Notes: generated from the letters alone by a model not told the origin. A stretch of 64,000 nt of DNA from JBFWUW01 sp050247075 (GCA_050247075.1 JBFWUW010000001.1:167321-231320); one strand, 5' to 3'. Shown: positions 42,659-51,558, numbered from the stretch's first letter. Program-made: numbers and translations.

Positions 42659-45346
42659 ATGCGTTGTGTGGTCTTCGCTCTTTTTCGCGCCTGGCAAATT
42701 GCATTAGGTGCGGGCATTCTCTGCCTGGCCCCTGCCGTGGCCCTGGCCCAAGGTGAACTGCGCGACGACTTTGAAGGCCCCGACACCGCCTGGCGCGTGG
42801 TAGGGGCCGATGTCTCTTACAAGGTCGATGTCCACGCCCGCGTGACCGGCGGCGGGCACTCTGGGGCGGGCTGCGAGCAAATGCGGATCATCGCCGGGCA
42901 CGGCACGTATCTGCTGCTGGGCTACGAGTTGGGCCGCGCCCCAATCATTGACGAACTAGCCGCGAAACTCTGGGTGCGCTGTGATCGGCCCGGATTGCAG
43001 CTCATGGTGCGGGTGGTCTTGCCCCGAACGGCCGACCGGGCCACGGGCAAACCGATAACGACCATGCTCCGTGGCAGTAGCTACACCCAGGTTGGTGCTT
43101 GGCAACAACTAAAAGTCGATGGCTTGCCACAACTACTTGAACGCCAGGCGCGGGCGCTGCGCACCGAACATGGTTCGCAGGTCGATACCGGCGAGGCGTT
43201 TGTCGATCGGCTGATTGTAAATGCCTTCGGCGGTAAGGGAATCACGCAGTTGGCCCTGGACGATCTGGAAGTGACTGGCTGCGTTTTGCCGGAAATGCGC
43301 GACGCCAACGTGTTGCCGGCCGCTTACAACGCCACGCAGTCTGATCGCATAAAAATGACCGGTTCTTTGCTGCTGGTCGATGGCCGGCCGTTCTTTCCGC
43401 GCTCGATCGAACATCGGGGCGAACCTCTCGCCTACCTCAAGCAGCTTGGTTTCAATGTCATTCAACTCAGCGATCCTCCATCGCGCGAAATGTTGGACGA
43501 GGCCGCGCGGCAAGGCATGTGGCTGATGTGCCCTCCGCCGTTGCCCCCGACCGAAGGTGACGGCCAAGAGCTAGCGATCGGCCCGGAGTACGACTGGGTA
43601 CTGGCCTGGTATCTGGGGGATCGGCTGTCTGGCCGGGACTTGCAGACCATTGGCCGCTGGACCGAACGAATTCGCCATGCCGATCAGCGGCAAAACCGGC
43701 CAATTGTAGCGGGCGTGACGAGCGAGTTACGGTCGTTCAGCCGCCACTTGGATGCACTTTGCGCCGTACGGACTCCCTTGGCAACCAGCCTGGAACTGAC
43801 CGACTACGGTGTTTGGCTTCGCGAACGGCCCCGGCTGGCCCGGCCCGGCACTCCCTTTTGGTGCCAACTGCCGACCGATTTGCCGTTGGCCGCGCGCGAA
43901 CAGATTGAGTTGCTGGGAGGCAATCCCAACGGTGGAATTGAGAGCGAGCCCATTCGCCTGGTGGTTTACTCGGTGTTGTCGGCCGGCGTCCGCGGCATGT
44001 GCTTTCAATCCGACACGCGCTTGGACGACACCAGCAACCCCGACTCGGTCCGCCGCTCGATGATCTTGGAGCTGTTAAATCTGGAACTCGACCTGATCGA
44101 ACCTTGGGCCTCGTCCGGCAAGCTGCTGGCCATGCTGCCCGGCAGCGATCCGGAAATTCACGCTTCGTTGCTGCAATCCGACAGGGCCCGTTTGCTGCTG
44201 CCCGTGTGGGCCGGCAAGCAGGCCCAATTCGTACCGGGGCAATCGTCCTCGGCCGATGCCACCGTGGTGGCACCCGTGCCCGAGTCGTACAAAGCCTACG
44301 AGATCACGCCTTGCGAACTGAAGCTGTTGAAACATAGCCGCGTGGCCGGCGGCATGCGGGTGGTACTGGGAGAATTCGGCCTGTCGGCGGCTGTCTTGAT
44401 GACACAAGACCCCTTGGTGCTGAGCAGCCTGGCCAAGAAAACGCCCCAGATCGCCGCGCGGGCGGCCAAGCTAAACCGCGATCTGGCGATGATGAAACTG
44501 GAACTTGTTACCAGCGTCAGCCGGCAACTGGCCGGCTTGACGAGCGAACATCCGGCGACCGTCAATTGGCTTTCCGCGGCTCGCACCCATGTCGATCGCT
44601 GCGATCGGGCGCTGGCCACGGGTAATTTTCCCTCGGCCTATATCGAGGCGGCGCGGGCCATGCGTCCGCTGCGGTTGCTGCAGCGGGCCCATTTTGAGGC
44701 AGCCGCCACCAGGCTCCCCCCGCCGGTGACAACGCCGTTTACGTCCAGCTTTGCCACCTTGCCGGCGCAATGGCAGTTCATACAGCGCATTGGCCAGTCC
44801 GCGCCTGGTCCCAACCAAATGCCGGCCGGCGACTGCGAAACCTTGGACCGCATGCTCAACGCCGGTTGGCGTCATCTGCAGCACCCCCATTCCGAAGTCT
44901 TGACCGAGGTAGAACTGTCGCCCGTCAGTCCGCACAGCGGCAAGTTCAGCCTGCGGATGAAGGCCGCTCCGGTATCGAAGGAGGAGCCGCCCGGCCAGAT
45001 TGAGTCGCCGCCCGTCTGGATTACCACGGCCGGCGTCCCCGCGGCCGAGGGTCAGCTCTTCCGCATTCATGGCTGGGTGCGCGTGCCGGTGCCGATTGTG
45101 GCCAGCATCGACGGGCTGACGATCATCGACTCGTTATCGGGCGAAACCTTGTGCGAGCGCGTGGGCCACACCAACGGCTGGCAAGAGTTCACTATGTATC
45201 GTGCCGCACCCCGCGCCGGCACCCTCAGCGTGACCTTTGCCCTGACCGGCTTGGGTGAAGCCTGGGTCGACGATGTGACCGTCGAACCGATCAATCTCAA
45301 CACGGCCCCGCCGGCCCGCACAGCCACTCGCCCCACGGCGCGTTAG
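42659..45346 (+). CDS. Large secreted glycosidase-like protein with beta-sandwich flanks
   Basis: 895 residues from the ATG at 42659, chosen for GGAAG upstream and a directly following signal peptide (CVVFALFRAWQIALGAGILC); an ATG at 42644 is also possible. An N-terminal beta-sandwich (about 30-220) is followed by a TIM-barrel-like region that starts like GH2-type enzymes, LLLVDGRPFFPRSIEHRGEP, then LKQLGFNVIQLSDPPSREML and WVLAWYLGDRLSGRDL. In clan GH-A enzymes a catalytic Glu stands near the last of these (typically GNE or DEP); here Asp-Arg is found, so activity is uncertain. A helical region and a C-terminal carbohydrate-binding-like sandwich (from about 730) end the protein. No family can be named with confidence. 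Confidence 0.72.
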   Translation: MRCVVFALFRAWQIALGAGILCLAPAVALAQGELRDDFEGPDTAWRVVGADVSYKVDVHARVTGGGHSGAGCEQMRIIAGHGTYLLLGYELGRAPIIDELAAKLWVRCDRPGLQLMVRVVLPRTADRATGKPITTMLRGSSYTQVGAWQQLKVDGLPQLLERQARALRTEHGSQVDTGEAFVDRLIVNAFGGKGITQLALDDLEVTGCVLPEMRDANVLPAAYNATQSDRIKMTGSLLLVDGRPFFPRSIEHRGEPLAYLKQLGFNVIQLSDPPSREMLDEAARQGMWLMCPPPLPPTEGDGQELAIGPEYDWVLAWYLGDRLSGRDLQTIGRWTERIRHADQRQNRPIVAGVTSELRSFSRHLDALCAVRTPLATSLELTDYGVWLRERPRLARPGTPFWCQLPTDLPLAAREQIELLGGNPNGGIESEPIRLVVYSVLSAGVRGMCFQSDTRLDDTSNPDSVRRSMILELLNLELDLIEPWASSGKLLAMLPGSDPEIHASLLQSDRARLLLPVWAGKQAQFVPGQSSSADATVVAPVPESYKAYEITPCELKLLKHSRVAGGMRVVLGEFGLSAAVLMTQDPLVLSSLAKKTPQIAARAAKLNRDLAMMKLELVTSVSRQLAGLTSEHPATVNWLSAARTHVDRCDRALATGNFPSAYIEAARAMRPLRLLQRAHFEAAATRLPPPVTTPFTSSFATLPAQWQFIQRIGQSAPGPNQMPAGDCETLDRMLNAGWRHLQHPHSEVLTEVELSPVSPHSGKFSLRMKAAPVSKEEPPGQIESPPVWITTAGVPAAEGQLFRIHGWVRVPVPIVASIDGLTIIDSLSGETLCERVGHTNGWQEFTMYRAAPRAGTLSVTFALTGLGEAWVDDVTVEPINLNTAPPARTATRPTAR

Positions 45347-45368
45347 AATGGCCGGGACGAGAACGTTC

Positions 45369-45389
45369 GTTTCATCGAAAAGATGAAAC
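45369..45389. other. Short hairpin after the glycosidase-like gene
   Basis: GTTTCATC (45369-45376) and GATGAAAC (45382-45389) pair perfectly around a GAAAA loop, 23 bases after the stop at 45346. No T-run follows, so a role in termination or mRNA stability is only possible. Confidence 0.35.
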
Positions 45390-45468
45390 CGGCGGCGTGC
45401 CAAGCTAACGGCTGATAGCTTCTCCGCCGACGGCTTCCAGTCCGGCCGCTTCCCCCCTTGAAACCCTC

Positions 45469-45903
45469 ATGCCAGGCACCGCCATCGGCCCGAACTCGCC
45501 AAGCCCTGTCCGCCTTGGTGTCGTCGGCGTGATCTGCCGGCAAGACCGGTTGCTGGTCATACGTCGTTCCGCATTGGTGACGGCCCCGCGCGCGTTTTGT
45601 TTCCCCGGCGGGGGCATCGAGGCGGGTGAGTCCGAGCCGCAAGCACTTATCCGCGAGCTTCACGAGGAATTGGGCGTCGCCGCGACACCACTCCGCAAGA
45701 TTTGGTCGAGCATCACGCCGTGGAACGTGGCGCTTTCCTGGTGGCGGGCGACAATCGCCGATACGGCCCTGTTGCAGCCACAGGCGGCCGAGGTGGAATC
45801 GTGCCATTGGCACACCGTGGCCGAGATGGCCGCAAACCCGGACCTGCTCGACAGCAACCGCCGATTCCTGCAAGCACTGCATCGCGGCGAGTTCACTCTG
45901 TAG
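45469..45903 (+). CDS. Nudix hydrolase
   Basis: 144 residues. The complete Nudix box G-x5-E-x7-R-E-x-x-E-E-x-G-x runs from Gly48 to Val70 (GGIEAGESEPQALIRELHEE and on). These enzymes hydrolyse a nucleoside diphosphate linked to another moiety, with Mg2+ bound by the box glutamates. Substrate residues outside the box do not identify the subgroup. Start ATG 45469; the protein is cytoplasmic. No operon partner; the next gene is convergent. Confidence 0.9.
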   Translation: MPGTAIGPNSPSPVRLGVVGVICRQDRLLVIRRSALVTAPRAFCFPGGGIEAGESEPQALIRELHEELGVAATPLRKIWSSITPWNVALSWWRATIADTALLQPQAAEVESCHWHTVAEMAANPDLLDSNRRFLQALHRGEFTL

Positions 45904-46112
45904 CCAGGCACGACTGTCGTGGCCGTCCGGTGAGAAAAGCGGCGGGTGCCAAGCTGACCCGGTCGGCTGAATGCCGATTGTCCTTTCCTACAATGGGGGA
46001 GCGTCGGTCCGCCCGGCAGCATATTGCTTGCGCCAGCGACCGGGCAGCCCGACTGGTATGCATCATAAGAGGAAGTTGGTCGGTGCGGCCGCGTGGCCGG
46101 TCCATGTTGCGG

Positions 46113-47366
46113 CTAGAACTTAATGGCCGAACTCGGCCCACTCAGTCCGCTGGCGTGGACCTGCATTTCGTGATAGCCGGTGGTAGCGTTCTGGATATAG
46201 CTGCCCACGAAGTGACGGTCGTAGAACTCCGCTTCTTCCCCGTCAAGTTCAACGGCCCGTGAGTACATCGCGGCCGCGCGTTGATGGTCAAAAATCATTA
46301 TTACCGCGTTGCGATCGGCCCTGGTCTCCTCACGCAAGACGTGGGCCAACTCGGCTAGGCCGGTCGTGGTGGCGACCGATGGCGAGACCAGCACGACTTT
46401 GCCTTCGCCGCCATTGGGGATCGTCCAGCGCCGCACGATGTCGTAGTGGACCGACGGCGGCTTGGTTGCCGGTGGGTCGGATTCTTTCTTCGCCGGCGAC
46501 TCGGACGCGAACTCCCGATGCATCGTTCTCCATTCCCAAGGTGGAATGGCGGACGAGTCTTGCCACAGACCCAGGCCGCCTTGACGCGCTTCTATTTCGG
46601 CTTCGGCCAGCTTTCGGCTGTTGTTTCGATACTTAAAGTGCCAGGCCCACCCTTGTTGGACGAGTTGTCGGTTGATCCACTTGCCATCCCGATAAACATG
46701 GCCAACCACCTGCTGGTACTGGTCCAACGTGCGCCACTTGATGGTGACTTCCTTTTGAGATACCAGCGAACCCAGGGCAGTGCGTGCTTGAGCTGCATAT
46801 TTCTGGTGATGGTCCGGTGCGTCGATCCCATCCAACCGCACCTTCCGCAAGGCCGCGCCGTCGCGCACCGTGATTAGGTCACCCGCGTGGATGCCGACTA
46901 CCTTTCCCTCGAACTCCTTTGTGTCCAGCGAGGCAATCACGCTCGGCGGCGGAAGCCCATCTGAATCGGGCACTGGGTCGGCTGGCGGCAACTCAGAACC
47001 CGAAACTTTTTCACTCGAATCGGCCGGGCTAGACCGATTCATCGCGGTCTCGGCAACCGGTCTCTTCTCGGTAGCCGCTGGCAAGGGGACCGGAACTGGC
47101 CGTTCCTCGGCCCGATCGTTAGCAACACTGACAGAACGGTCGTTGACGGTATCGCGAACCTGATCGGCTGCGCGATTGCCGAAATACCCAATACCAACGC
47201 AGCAACAAAGCAGCAATAACAGCACGGTTAGGCATCCGCTGAGAGCGCTACCCTTGCCGAATCGTAGCAACACGCCGCAATTCGGGCATTTCCGTGAGAA
47301 ATCCCGCCCCCGTGGATGCCACGAATACCCGCATCGCGAGCATACATTCAACGGACGCTGTGCCAT
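46113..47366 (-). CDS. Zinc-ribbon, membrane-anchored thermonuclease-like protein
   Basis: 417 residues. An N-terminal zinc ribbon (CSRCGYSWHPRG ... CPNCG) is followed by one membrane segment (ALSGCLTVLLLLLCCCVGIG), a Pro/Ser/Glu-rich linker, and a staphylococcal nuclease-like domain at about residues 150-275: GDLITVRDGAALRKVRLDGI, DAPDHHQKYAAQARTALGSL, VVGHVYRDGKWINRQLVQQG. The calcium and catalytic residues of SNase (Asp21, Arg35, Asp40, Glu43, Arg87) are only partly matched: Arg and Asp are kept in VRLDGIDAPD, but a Glu43 equivalent is not obvious. A further 140-residue C-terminal part is unassigned. By eye the DNA is less GC-rich than its neighbours. Confidence 0.8.
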   Translation of the reverse strand: MAQRPLNVCSRCGYSWHPRGRDFSRKCPNCGVLLRFGKGSALSGCLTVLLLLLCCCVGIGYFGNRAADQVRDTVNDRSVSVANDRAEERPVPVPLPAATEKRPVAETAMNRSSPADSSEKVSGSELPPADPVPDSDGLPPPSVIASLDTKEFEGKVVGIHAGDLITVRDGAALRKVRLDGIDAPDHHQKYAAQARTALGSLVSQKEVTIKWRTLDQYQQVVGHVYRDGKWINRQLVQQGWAWHFKYRNNSRKLAEAEIEARQGGLGLWQDSSAIPPWEWRTMHREFASESPAKKESDPPATKPPSVHYDIVRRWTIPNGGEGKVVLVSPSVATTTGLAELAHVLREETRADRNAVIMIFDHQRAAAMYSRAVELDGEEAEFYDRHFVGSYIQNATTGYHEMQVHASGLSGPSSAIKF

Positions 47367-47543
47367 GTGGGTTGCCCGATTCGAAATCTAATGGACAGAA
47401 GAATATCGAGTTGCACTGCATTCACTGAGGAAACAAAGCAGACATGACTCATTGATTGCGCCATCCACGTCTAGTCTGTTGACGAGAACGCAAAACCAAA
47501 GAGTCACGGCCCGATTCGCAAGAATTGTGTTGCGGTGCGTACG

Positions 47544-47849
47544 TTACGATTCAAATCTGCCCTTCCGCCACTTGGCTATCGACCTGGCGGTGTGCAGCAC
47601 TCCAAGAAACACCAACCGTCCTTCGTCGAGATCGAAAAGCACGACATAAGGAAATCGGGGCAGCCGGATGTAACGGAAGCCAGACGCCGCGCGGCCAAAT
47701 CGCTCTGGATTCGCGATGACGGTCGCCACTGACTGGCGAATCTGTTCTCGAAATTCATTGCCCAGCCCAACTTTACGCCGTTCATACCAGCCTATGGCTT
47801 CGCGGACATCGCAGTCGAACAGAGGATGGTAAGAAATATCGCTAGCCAT
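47544..47849 (-). CDS. ParE/RelE-type toxin
   Basis: 101 residues of the RelE/ParE fold. HPLFDCDVREAIGWYERRKV, the helix through EFREQIRQSVATVIANPERF, and the strands RYIRLPRFPYVVLFDLDEGR and VFLGVLHTARS are the normal order for ParE-like toxins. Whether it targets gyrase or ribosomes cannot be told. The ATG at 47849 overlaps the last eight bases of the antitoxin gene, the usual coupling. An open frame continues upstream to 48038 but only duplicates the antitoxin region in another frame. Confidence 0.88.
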   Translation of the reverse strand: MASDISYHPLFDCDVREAIGWYERRKVGLGNEFREQIRQSVATVIANPERFGRAASGFRYIRLPRFPYVVLFDLDEGRLVFLGVLHTARSIAKWRKGRFES

Positions 47850-48063
47850 TTTGCCCGTCGATTCGTCGCCAAACCTCCTCGTGCGACAGGCCAATCGACG
47901 GGTCTTTTTGCATTTCATCGCGGCGGCGTAAGGCTTCTTGCTCAACCCATTCCGGCAAGGGGATTTGCGCGGTGGCGTCGCCAATTTCGTCCCATAAGAA
48001 TTCCACAATGCGCAGTTTTTCCTCAACGGGCAAGCCATGCAATTGCGATGTGTCGAAGATCAT
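47842..48063 (-). CDS. Addiction module antitoxin
   Basis: 73 residues of the addiction-module component family (PF09720-like). LPVEEKLRIVEFLWDEI, PLPEWVEQEALRRRDEMQKD and GLSHEEVWRRI fit the family's conserved positions. Such antitoxins neutralise ParE/RelE toxins and often repress their own operon. It precedes and overlaps the toxin gene by eight bases and starts 50 bases after the end of a DUF1501 gene on the same strand. The module is more AT-rich than its surroundings by eye. Confidence 0.9.
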   Translation of the reverse strand: MIFDTSQLHGLPVEEKLRIVEFLWDEIGDATAQIPLPEWVEQEALRRRDEMQKDPSIGLSHEEVWRRIDGQNG

Positions 48064-48113
48064 TTAATCGCCTGTTTCAGAAGAATCTTGAATCGAGCAT
48101 GATCCTTATTATT

Positions 48114-49559
48114 CTACACCACCTCCCCAATCACCTCCCCCTCCGGCAATACAAAATGCGGCCTGTTGTGGCGGTCGTACAATAAATGGCCAGGGTCGAT
48201 GTGCAGGAAGTGGTAGATCGTCGCCGCGATGGAGGCCGGCGAGTAGGGCTGCGTGGTGGGGTAGGCCGCGTGGCGGTCGGTGCCCCCCACGATTTGGCCG
48301 ACGCGGGTGCCGCCGCCGGCGAAGAAGATGCTGCCCGCCGCTCCCCAGTGGTCGCGGCCGCCGTCTTTGTTGATCTTGGGCGTGCGGCCAAACTCGGTGA
48401 GGAACACCACCAGCGTGCTCTCCAGCAGTCCGCGGCGTTCCAGGTCGTTGATCAGGCCGGAAAAAGCCCGGTCGATGCCCGCCACATGGTAGGGCCGTTT
48501 GGCCATGTCGCAAATATGGGGGAAGTTTTGCGCGGCGACGTTGTGGTTGTCCCACAGGTTGCCGTAGAGATTGTCGTAGCCGTAATCGACCATCACGAAG
48601 CGGGCACCCGCCTCGACCAGCCGGGTGGCCATCAAGCAGCGTCCGCCGATCTTGGTGCGTCCGTAACTAGCGCGGTTTTCGTCGCTTTCCAAGTCCAAAT
48701 CGAAGGCCTGGCGGACATTTTGCGAACTGAGCAGCCGAAAGGCGTTGTCGTAATTGTTATCGACCACGCCGGCCTCTTGCTGCTCGATGCGGCGGAGCGT
48801 GCCGTCTAGCGCGGCGCGTAGATCCTCGCGGCGACTGAGGCGGGCGTTGTCCAGCCCGGCCAGCAGTTCCAGCGACGGCGGTTTGAGATCGTCCTCGATG
48901 AACGGGTTGGGGTCGCGTTCCTTGCCGCTGGTCACGGCAAAGTCCAGCACCTCCGGCTCTCGGCCGACGGAGAACGGGGCGTGTTCCTCTCCCAACCAAC
49001 CGCCTACAAACATGTTGTAGGGGGGCGGGCCGGGGCGGGTCCAACCGTAGGTGGCAATGTAGCCCGGCAGCAAATTACGCGGGCCGTGCAAATGGTTGAC
49101 GATGCTGCCGATGTTCGGCTCGGTCTGAATTTGGCTCATCGGCACCTTGCGGCCGCTGAGGGTATACGCCTGGCTGAGCAAGTGGTCGTTGCTGTCGTGC
49201 GAGAAACTGCGGACGACCGCCAGCTTGTGGGCAATCTTGGCCAGCTCAGGGCAGGTCTCGCTGAACTGCACGCCCGGCAGCGACGTGCCAATGGGCGAGA
49301 GCGTGCCGCGGATTTCCTCTGGAGCGTCGGGCTTGGGATCGAACGAGTCGATATGCGTCACCCCGCCCCCCATCCACAAAAAGATCACGCTGCGTGCCTT
49401 GCCATTGGCGGCCGGCGGCGGCTGGGGAGCATTAGCCTGCGGCGCGGCACGCAACACACCCGGCAACGCCGCCGCCGAAAGCGATAGCGACCCAATCTTC
49501 AGCAGATCGCGACGACTGCCAGAAAGCAGCCACGGAAAGGCGCGGGAAAGTTGATTCAT
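48114..49559 (-). CDS. DUF1501 protein with twin-arginine signal
   Basis: 481 residues from the ATG at 49559. The signal has GSRRDLLKIGSLSLSAAALP. Landmarks are IFLWMGGGVTHIDSFDPKP, VVRSFSHDSNDHLLSQAYT, MVDYGYDNLYGNLWDNHN, FLTEFGRTPKINKDGGRDHW and IDPGHLLYDRHNRPHFVLPE. It has no adjacent PSD1 gene. The sequence just before the start is a pyrimidine-rich short repeat without a Shine-Dalgarno motif (see repeat at 49565-49596). The upstream frame to 49664 only translates that repeat. Confidence 0.9.
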   Translation of the reverse strand: MNQLSRAFPWLLSGSRRDLLKIGSLSLSAAALPGVLRAAPQANAPQPPPAANGKARSVIFLWMGGGVTHIDSFDPKPDAPEEIRGTLSPIGTSLPGVQFSETCPELAKIAHKLAVVRSFSHDSNDHLLSQAYTLSGRKVPMSQIQTEPNIGSIVNHLHGPRNLLPGYIATYGWTRPGPPPYNMFVGGWLGEEHAPFSVGREPEVLDFAVTSGKERDPNPFIEDDLKPPSLELLAGLDNARLSRREDLRAALDGTLRRIEQQEAGVVDNNYDNAFRLLSSQNVRQAFDLDLESDENRASYGRTKIGGRCLMATRLVEAGARFVMVDYGYDNLYGNLWDNHNVAAQNFPHICDMAKRPYHVAGIDRAFSGLINDLERRGLLESTLVVFLTEFGRTPKINKDGGRDHWGAAGSIFFAGGGTRVGQIVGGTDRHAAYPTTQPYSPASIAATIYHFLHIDPGHLLYDRHNRPHFVLPEGEVIGEVV

Positions 49560-49564
49560 GGGAA

Positions 49565-49596
49565 AGGCGAAAGTCGAAAGGCTGAAGGCGAAAGTC
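49565..49596. repeat. Short direct repeats adjoining the DUF1501 start
   Basis: AGGCGAAAGTC occurs at 49565-49575 and again at 49586-49596, with GAAAGGC between. On the minus strand this reads as CTTTCGCCTT-type units ending only six bases before the ATG at 49559. A similar duplication, CTGAAAACTGAAAAC, follows at about 49610-49624. Confidence 0.7.
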
Positions 49597-49754
49597 CGAA
49601 GATCACATTCTGAAAACTGAAAACTCCATCCCACATATCCAATCAATCTTTTTTGATATACCATATCCTACCCGGCAGGATCGTCTTATCGCAACAGGCG
49701 ATGCGCTGCCGCGGCCTTGTCGGTTCGTTGTTCTTCAGGATCAGGGAACGGCCC

Positions 49755-50078
49755 ATGTCTGGCGATGGTTTTCCTACACGGAATCCGTATGCGGCTCCTC
49801 AGTCGCAGTCGCCTCCCCCACTGCCCCGTGCGGGCAACGGGCAATACGCCCCTTGCCCCAAGTGTGGCGGCACGGCGGCGAAACCGGCCGGCTTTACCTG
49901 GTGGGGCGGAGTGCTTGGCCCCAAGCTGCTCAGCCATGTAACATGCGGGCATTGTTCCGCCGGTTACAACGGCAAGTCGGGCCGATCGAACGACAAGGCC
50001 ATTGCCATCTATGTCGGTGTCAGCTTCGCGATTGCCTTGGTGATCGGACTGGCGGTTGTGGCCATGCAAGTGATGTAA
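49755..50078 (+). CDS. Small zinc-ribbon protein with C-terminal membrane segment
   Basis: 107 residues. A Pro-rich N-terminus (YAAPQSQSPPPLPRAG) is followed by a treble-clef/zinc-ribbon pair, CPKCGG ... CGHCSAGYNG, and a single C-terminal membrane helix, AIYVGVSFAIALVIGLAVVA. It is probably tail-anchored with the metal site in the cytoplasm. Function unknown; similar small proteins are frequent in planctomycete genomes. The ATG at 49755 is favoured over upstream in-frame starts that have no conserved character. It is followed by the DUF1501 gene after 22 bases. Confidence 0.75.
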   Translation: MSGDGFPTRNPYAAPQSQSPPPLPRAGNGQYAPCPKCGGTAAKPAGFTWWGGVLGPKLLSHVTCGHCSAGYNGKSGRSNDKAIAIYVGVSFAIALVIGLAVVAMQVM

Positions 50079-50100
50079 CGACTTCTCTCCGGGAAATGCC

Positions 50101-51558
50101 ATGTCCGAGCAAACACTCGACCGTGCAGCCGCAACCGGGCCGATCAACCGTCGGCGGTTCTTGCTGAATGGCAGCGCGGCCGGGTTGGGGCTAAGCCTGC
50201 CCGGACTGCTGCGAGCAAAGGCCTTGCAGGCCGCCAATGCCAGCGGCGGCAGGCTGCCGGCCAGGATCAAGTCGTGCATCTTTGTCTTTTACTACGGCGG
50301 GCCGAGCCAGCTTGACACCTACGACATGAAGCCCAACGGGCCGTCGGAAGTTCGGGGTGAGTTTCAGCCGATTGCCACGAGCGTGCCGGGGCTGCAGATT
50401 TGCGAACATCTGCCTCGCATGGCCCAGGTCATGCATCGCGTGGCGGTCGTGCGCACCGTAACGCACCAGATGCGGCTGCACGATGCCGCCTGCGTGGCCA
50501 CCCTAAGCGGCCGCGATCCCCAGCGCGGCGATGGTGAAAACTTTGTTCCACCGGCCGAAAGCACGCTGTTTCCCAGCCACGGCGCGGCGCTCAGCTATCT
50601 GCGGCGGGACAACCCTGCCCGCGTGCCGTATGCGGCCCTGCCGTTCTTTATTCAGAATGTCGTGCCGGTACCGGCCCAGACGGGCGGATTTCTTGGTTCG
50701 GCCTGGAACCCGTTTCAGATCAATGGCGATCCGGAAAAACTCAGCTTTCGCGCCGACACGTTGCAATTGCCCGACAGCCTGACACTGGCGAGAATTGCCC
50801 AGCGCAGCGACTTGTTGCGCCAGTTCGACGCGTCGCGGGCAGCTTCTGGTTCGGCCGCCGCGGGCAGCTCGTTGCGTTCTTTGTACGAGCAAGCGTTTGA
50901 ACTGCTGGCGTCGGAAGAAGTCCGCACCGCCCTGGAGATCGACCGCGAAGACCCCGCCACGCGGCAACGTTACGGGCTTAAGCCCAACTTGCCCGCCTTT
51001 CCCCCCGGCAGCAATGAGTTGGCCATTGCCAGTGTTTGCCAGCAGCGGGGCCAAAGCCTGTTGCTGGCCCGGCGGCTGGTTGAGGCGGGCGTGCCGTTCA
51101 TCAACGTCTACGACTTCCGCCAGCAGGGGACCAACTGGGACTCGCACGGTAATTGCTTCGTCAAGAACAAGCAGTTGTTGCTGCCCCAGGCCGACCAAAG
51201 CCTGGCCGCTTTGATTGAAGACTTGCACGAACGCGGCCTGCTCGATACTACGTTGGTGGTGGCTATGGGGGAATTTGGCCGCACGCCCAAGATCAACAAG
51301 GATGCTGGCCGCGACCACTGGCCCGACTGCTACTGCTGCCTGATGGCCGGTGGCGGCATCCAGGGGGGAGCCGTCTATGGCACCAGCGACAAAATGGCGG
51401 CCTACCCCGACACAGACCCCGTCACCCCGGGCGATCTGGCGGCCACGATCTTTGCTCGGTTTGGCGTTGATCCGGCCAGCGAAATCCGCGACACCAGCGG
51501 CCGGCCGTACAAAGTCAGTGAGGGTACGCCCTTGGCACGGCTGTTTGTTGATGGGTGA
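50101..51558 (+). CDS. DUF1501 protein with twin-arginine signal
   Basis: 485 residues. The N-terminus has PINRRRFLLNGSAAGLGLSL, a Tat-type signal. Landmarks are FVFYYGGPSQLDTYDMKPNG, VVRTVTHQMRLHDAACVATL, NVYDFRQQGTNWDSHGN, MGEFGRTPKINKDAGRDHWP and YGTSDKMAAYPDTDPVTPGD. It differs clearly from the other four in this window, so these are old paralogues and not recent copies. No PSD1 partner is adjacent; it probably shares a transcript with the small zinc-ribbon gene upstream. Confidence 0.92.
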   Translation: MSEQTLDRAAATGPINRRRFLLNGSAAGLGLSLPGLLRAKALQAANASGGRLPARIKSCIFVFYYGGPSQLDTYDMKPNGPSEVRGEFQPIATSVPGLQICEHLPRMAQVMHRVAVVRTVTHQMRLHDAACVATLSGRDPQRGDGENFVPPAESTLFPSHGAALSYLRRDNPARVPYAALPFFIQNVVPVPAQTGGFLGSAWNPFQINGDPEKLSFRADTLQLPDSLTLARIAQRSDLLRQFDASRAASGSAAAGSSLRSLYEQAFELLASEEVRTALEIDREDPATRQRYGLKPNLPAFPPGSNELAIASVCQQRGQSLLLARRLVEAGVPFINVYDFRQQGTNWDSHGNCFVKNKQLLLPQADQSLAALIEDLHERGLLDTTLVVAMGEFGRTPKINKDAGRDHWPDCYCCLMAGGGIQGGAVYGTSDKMAAYPDTDPVTPGDLAATIFARFGVDPASEIRDTSGRPYKVSEGTPLARLFVDG

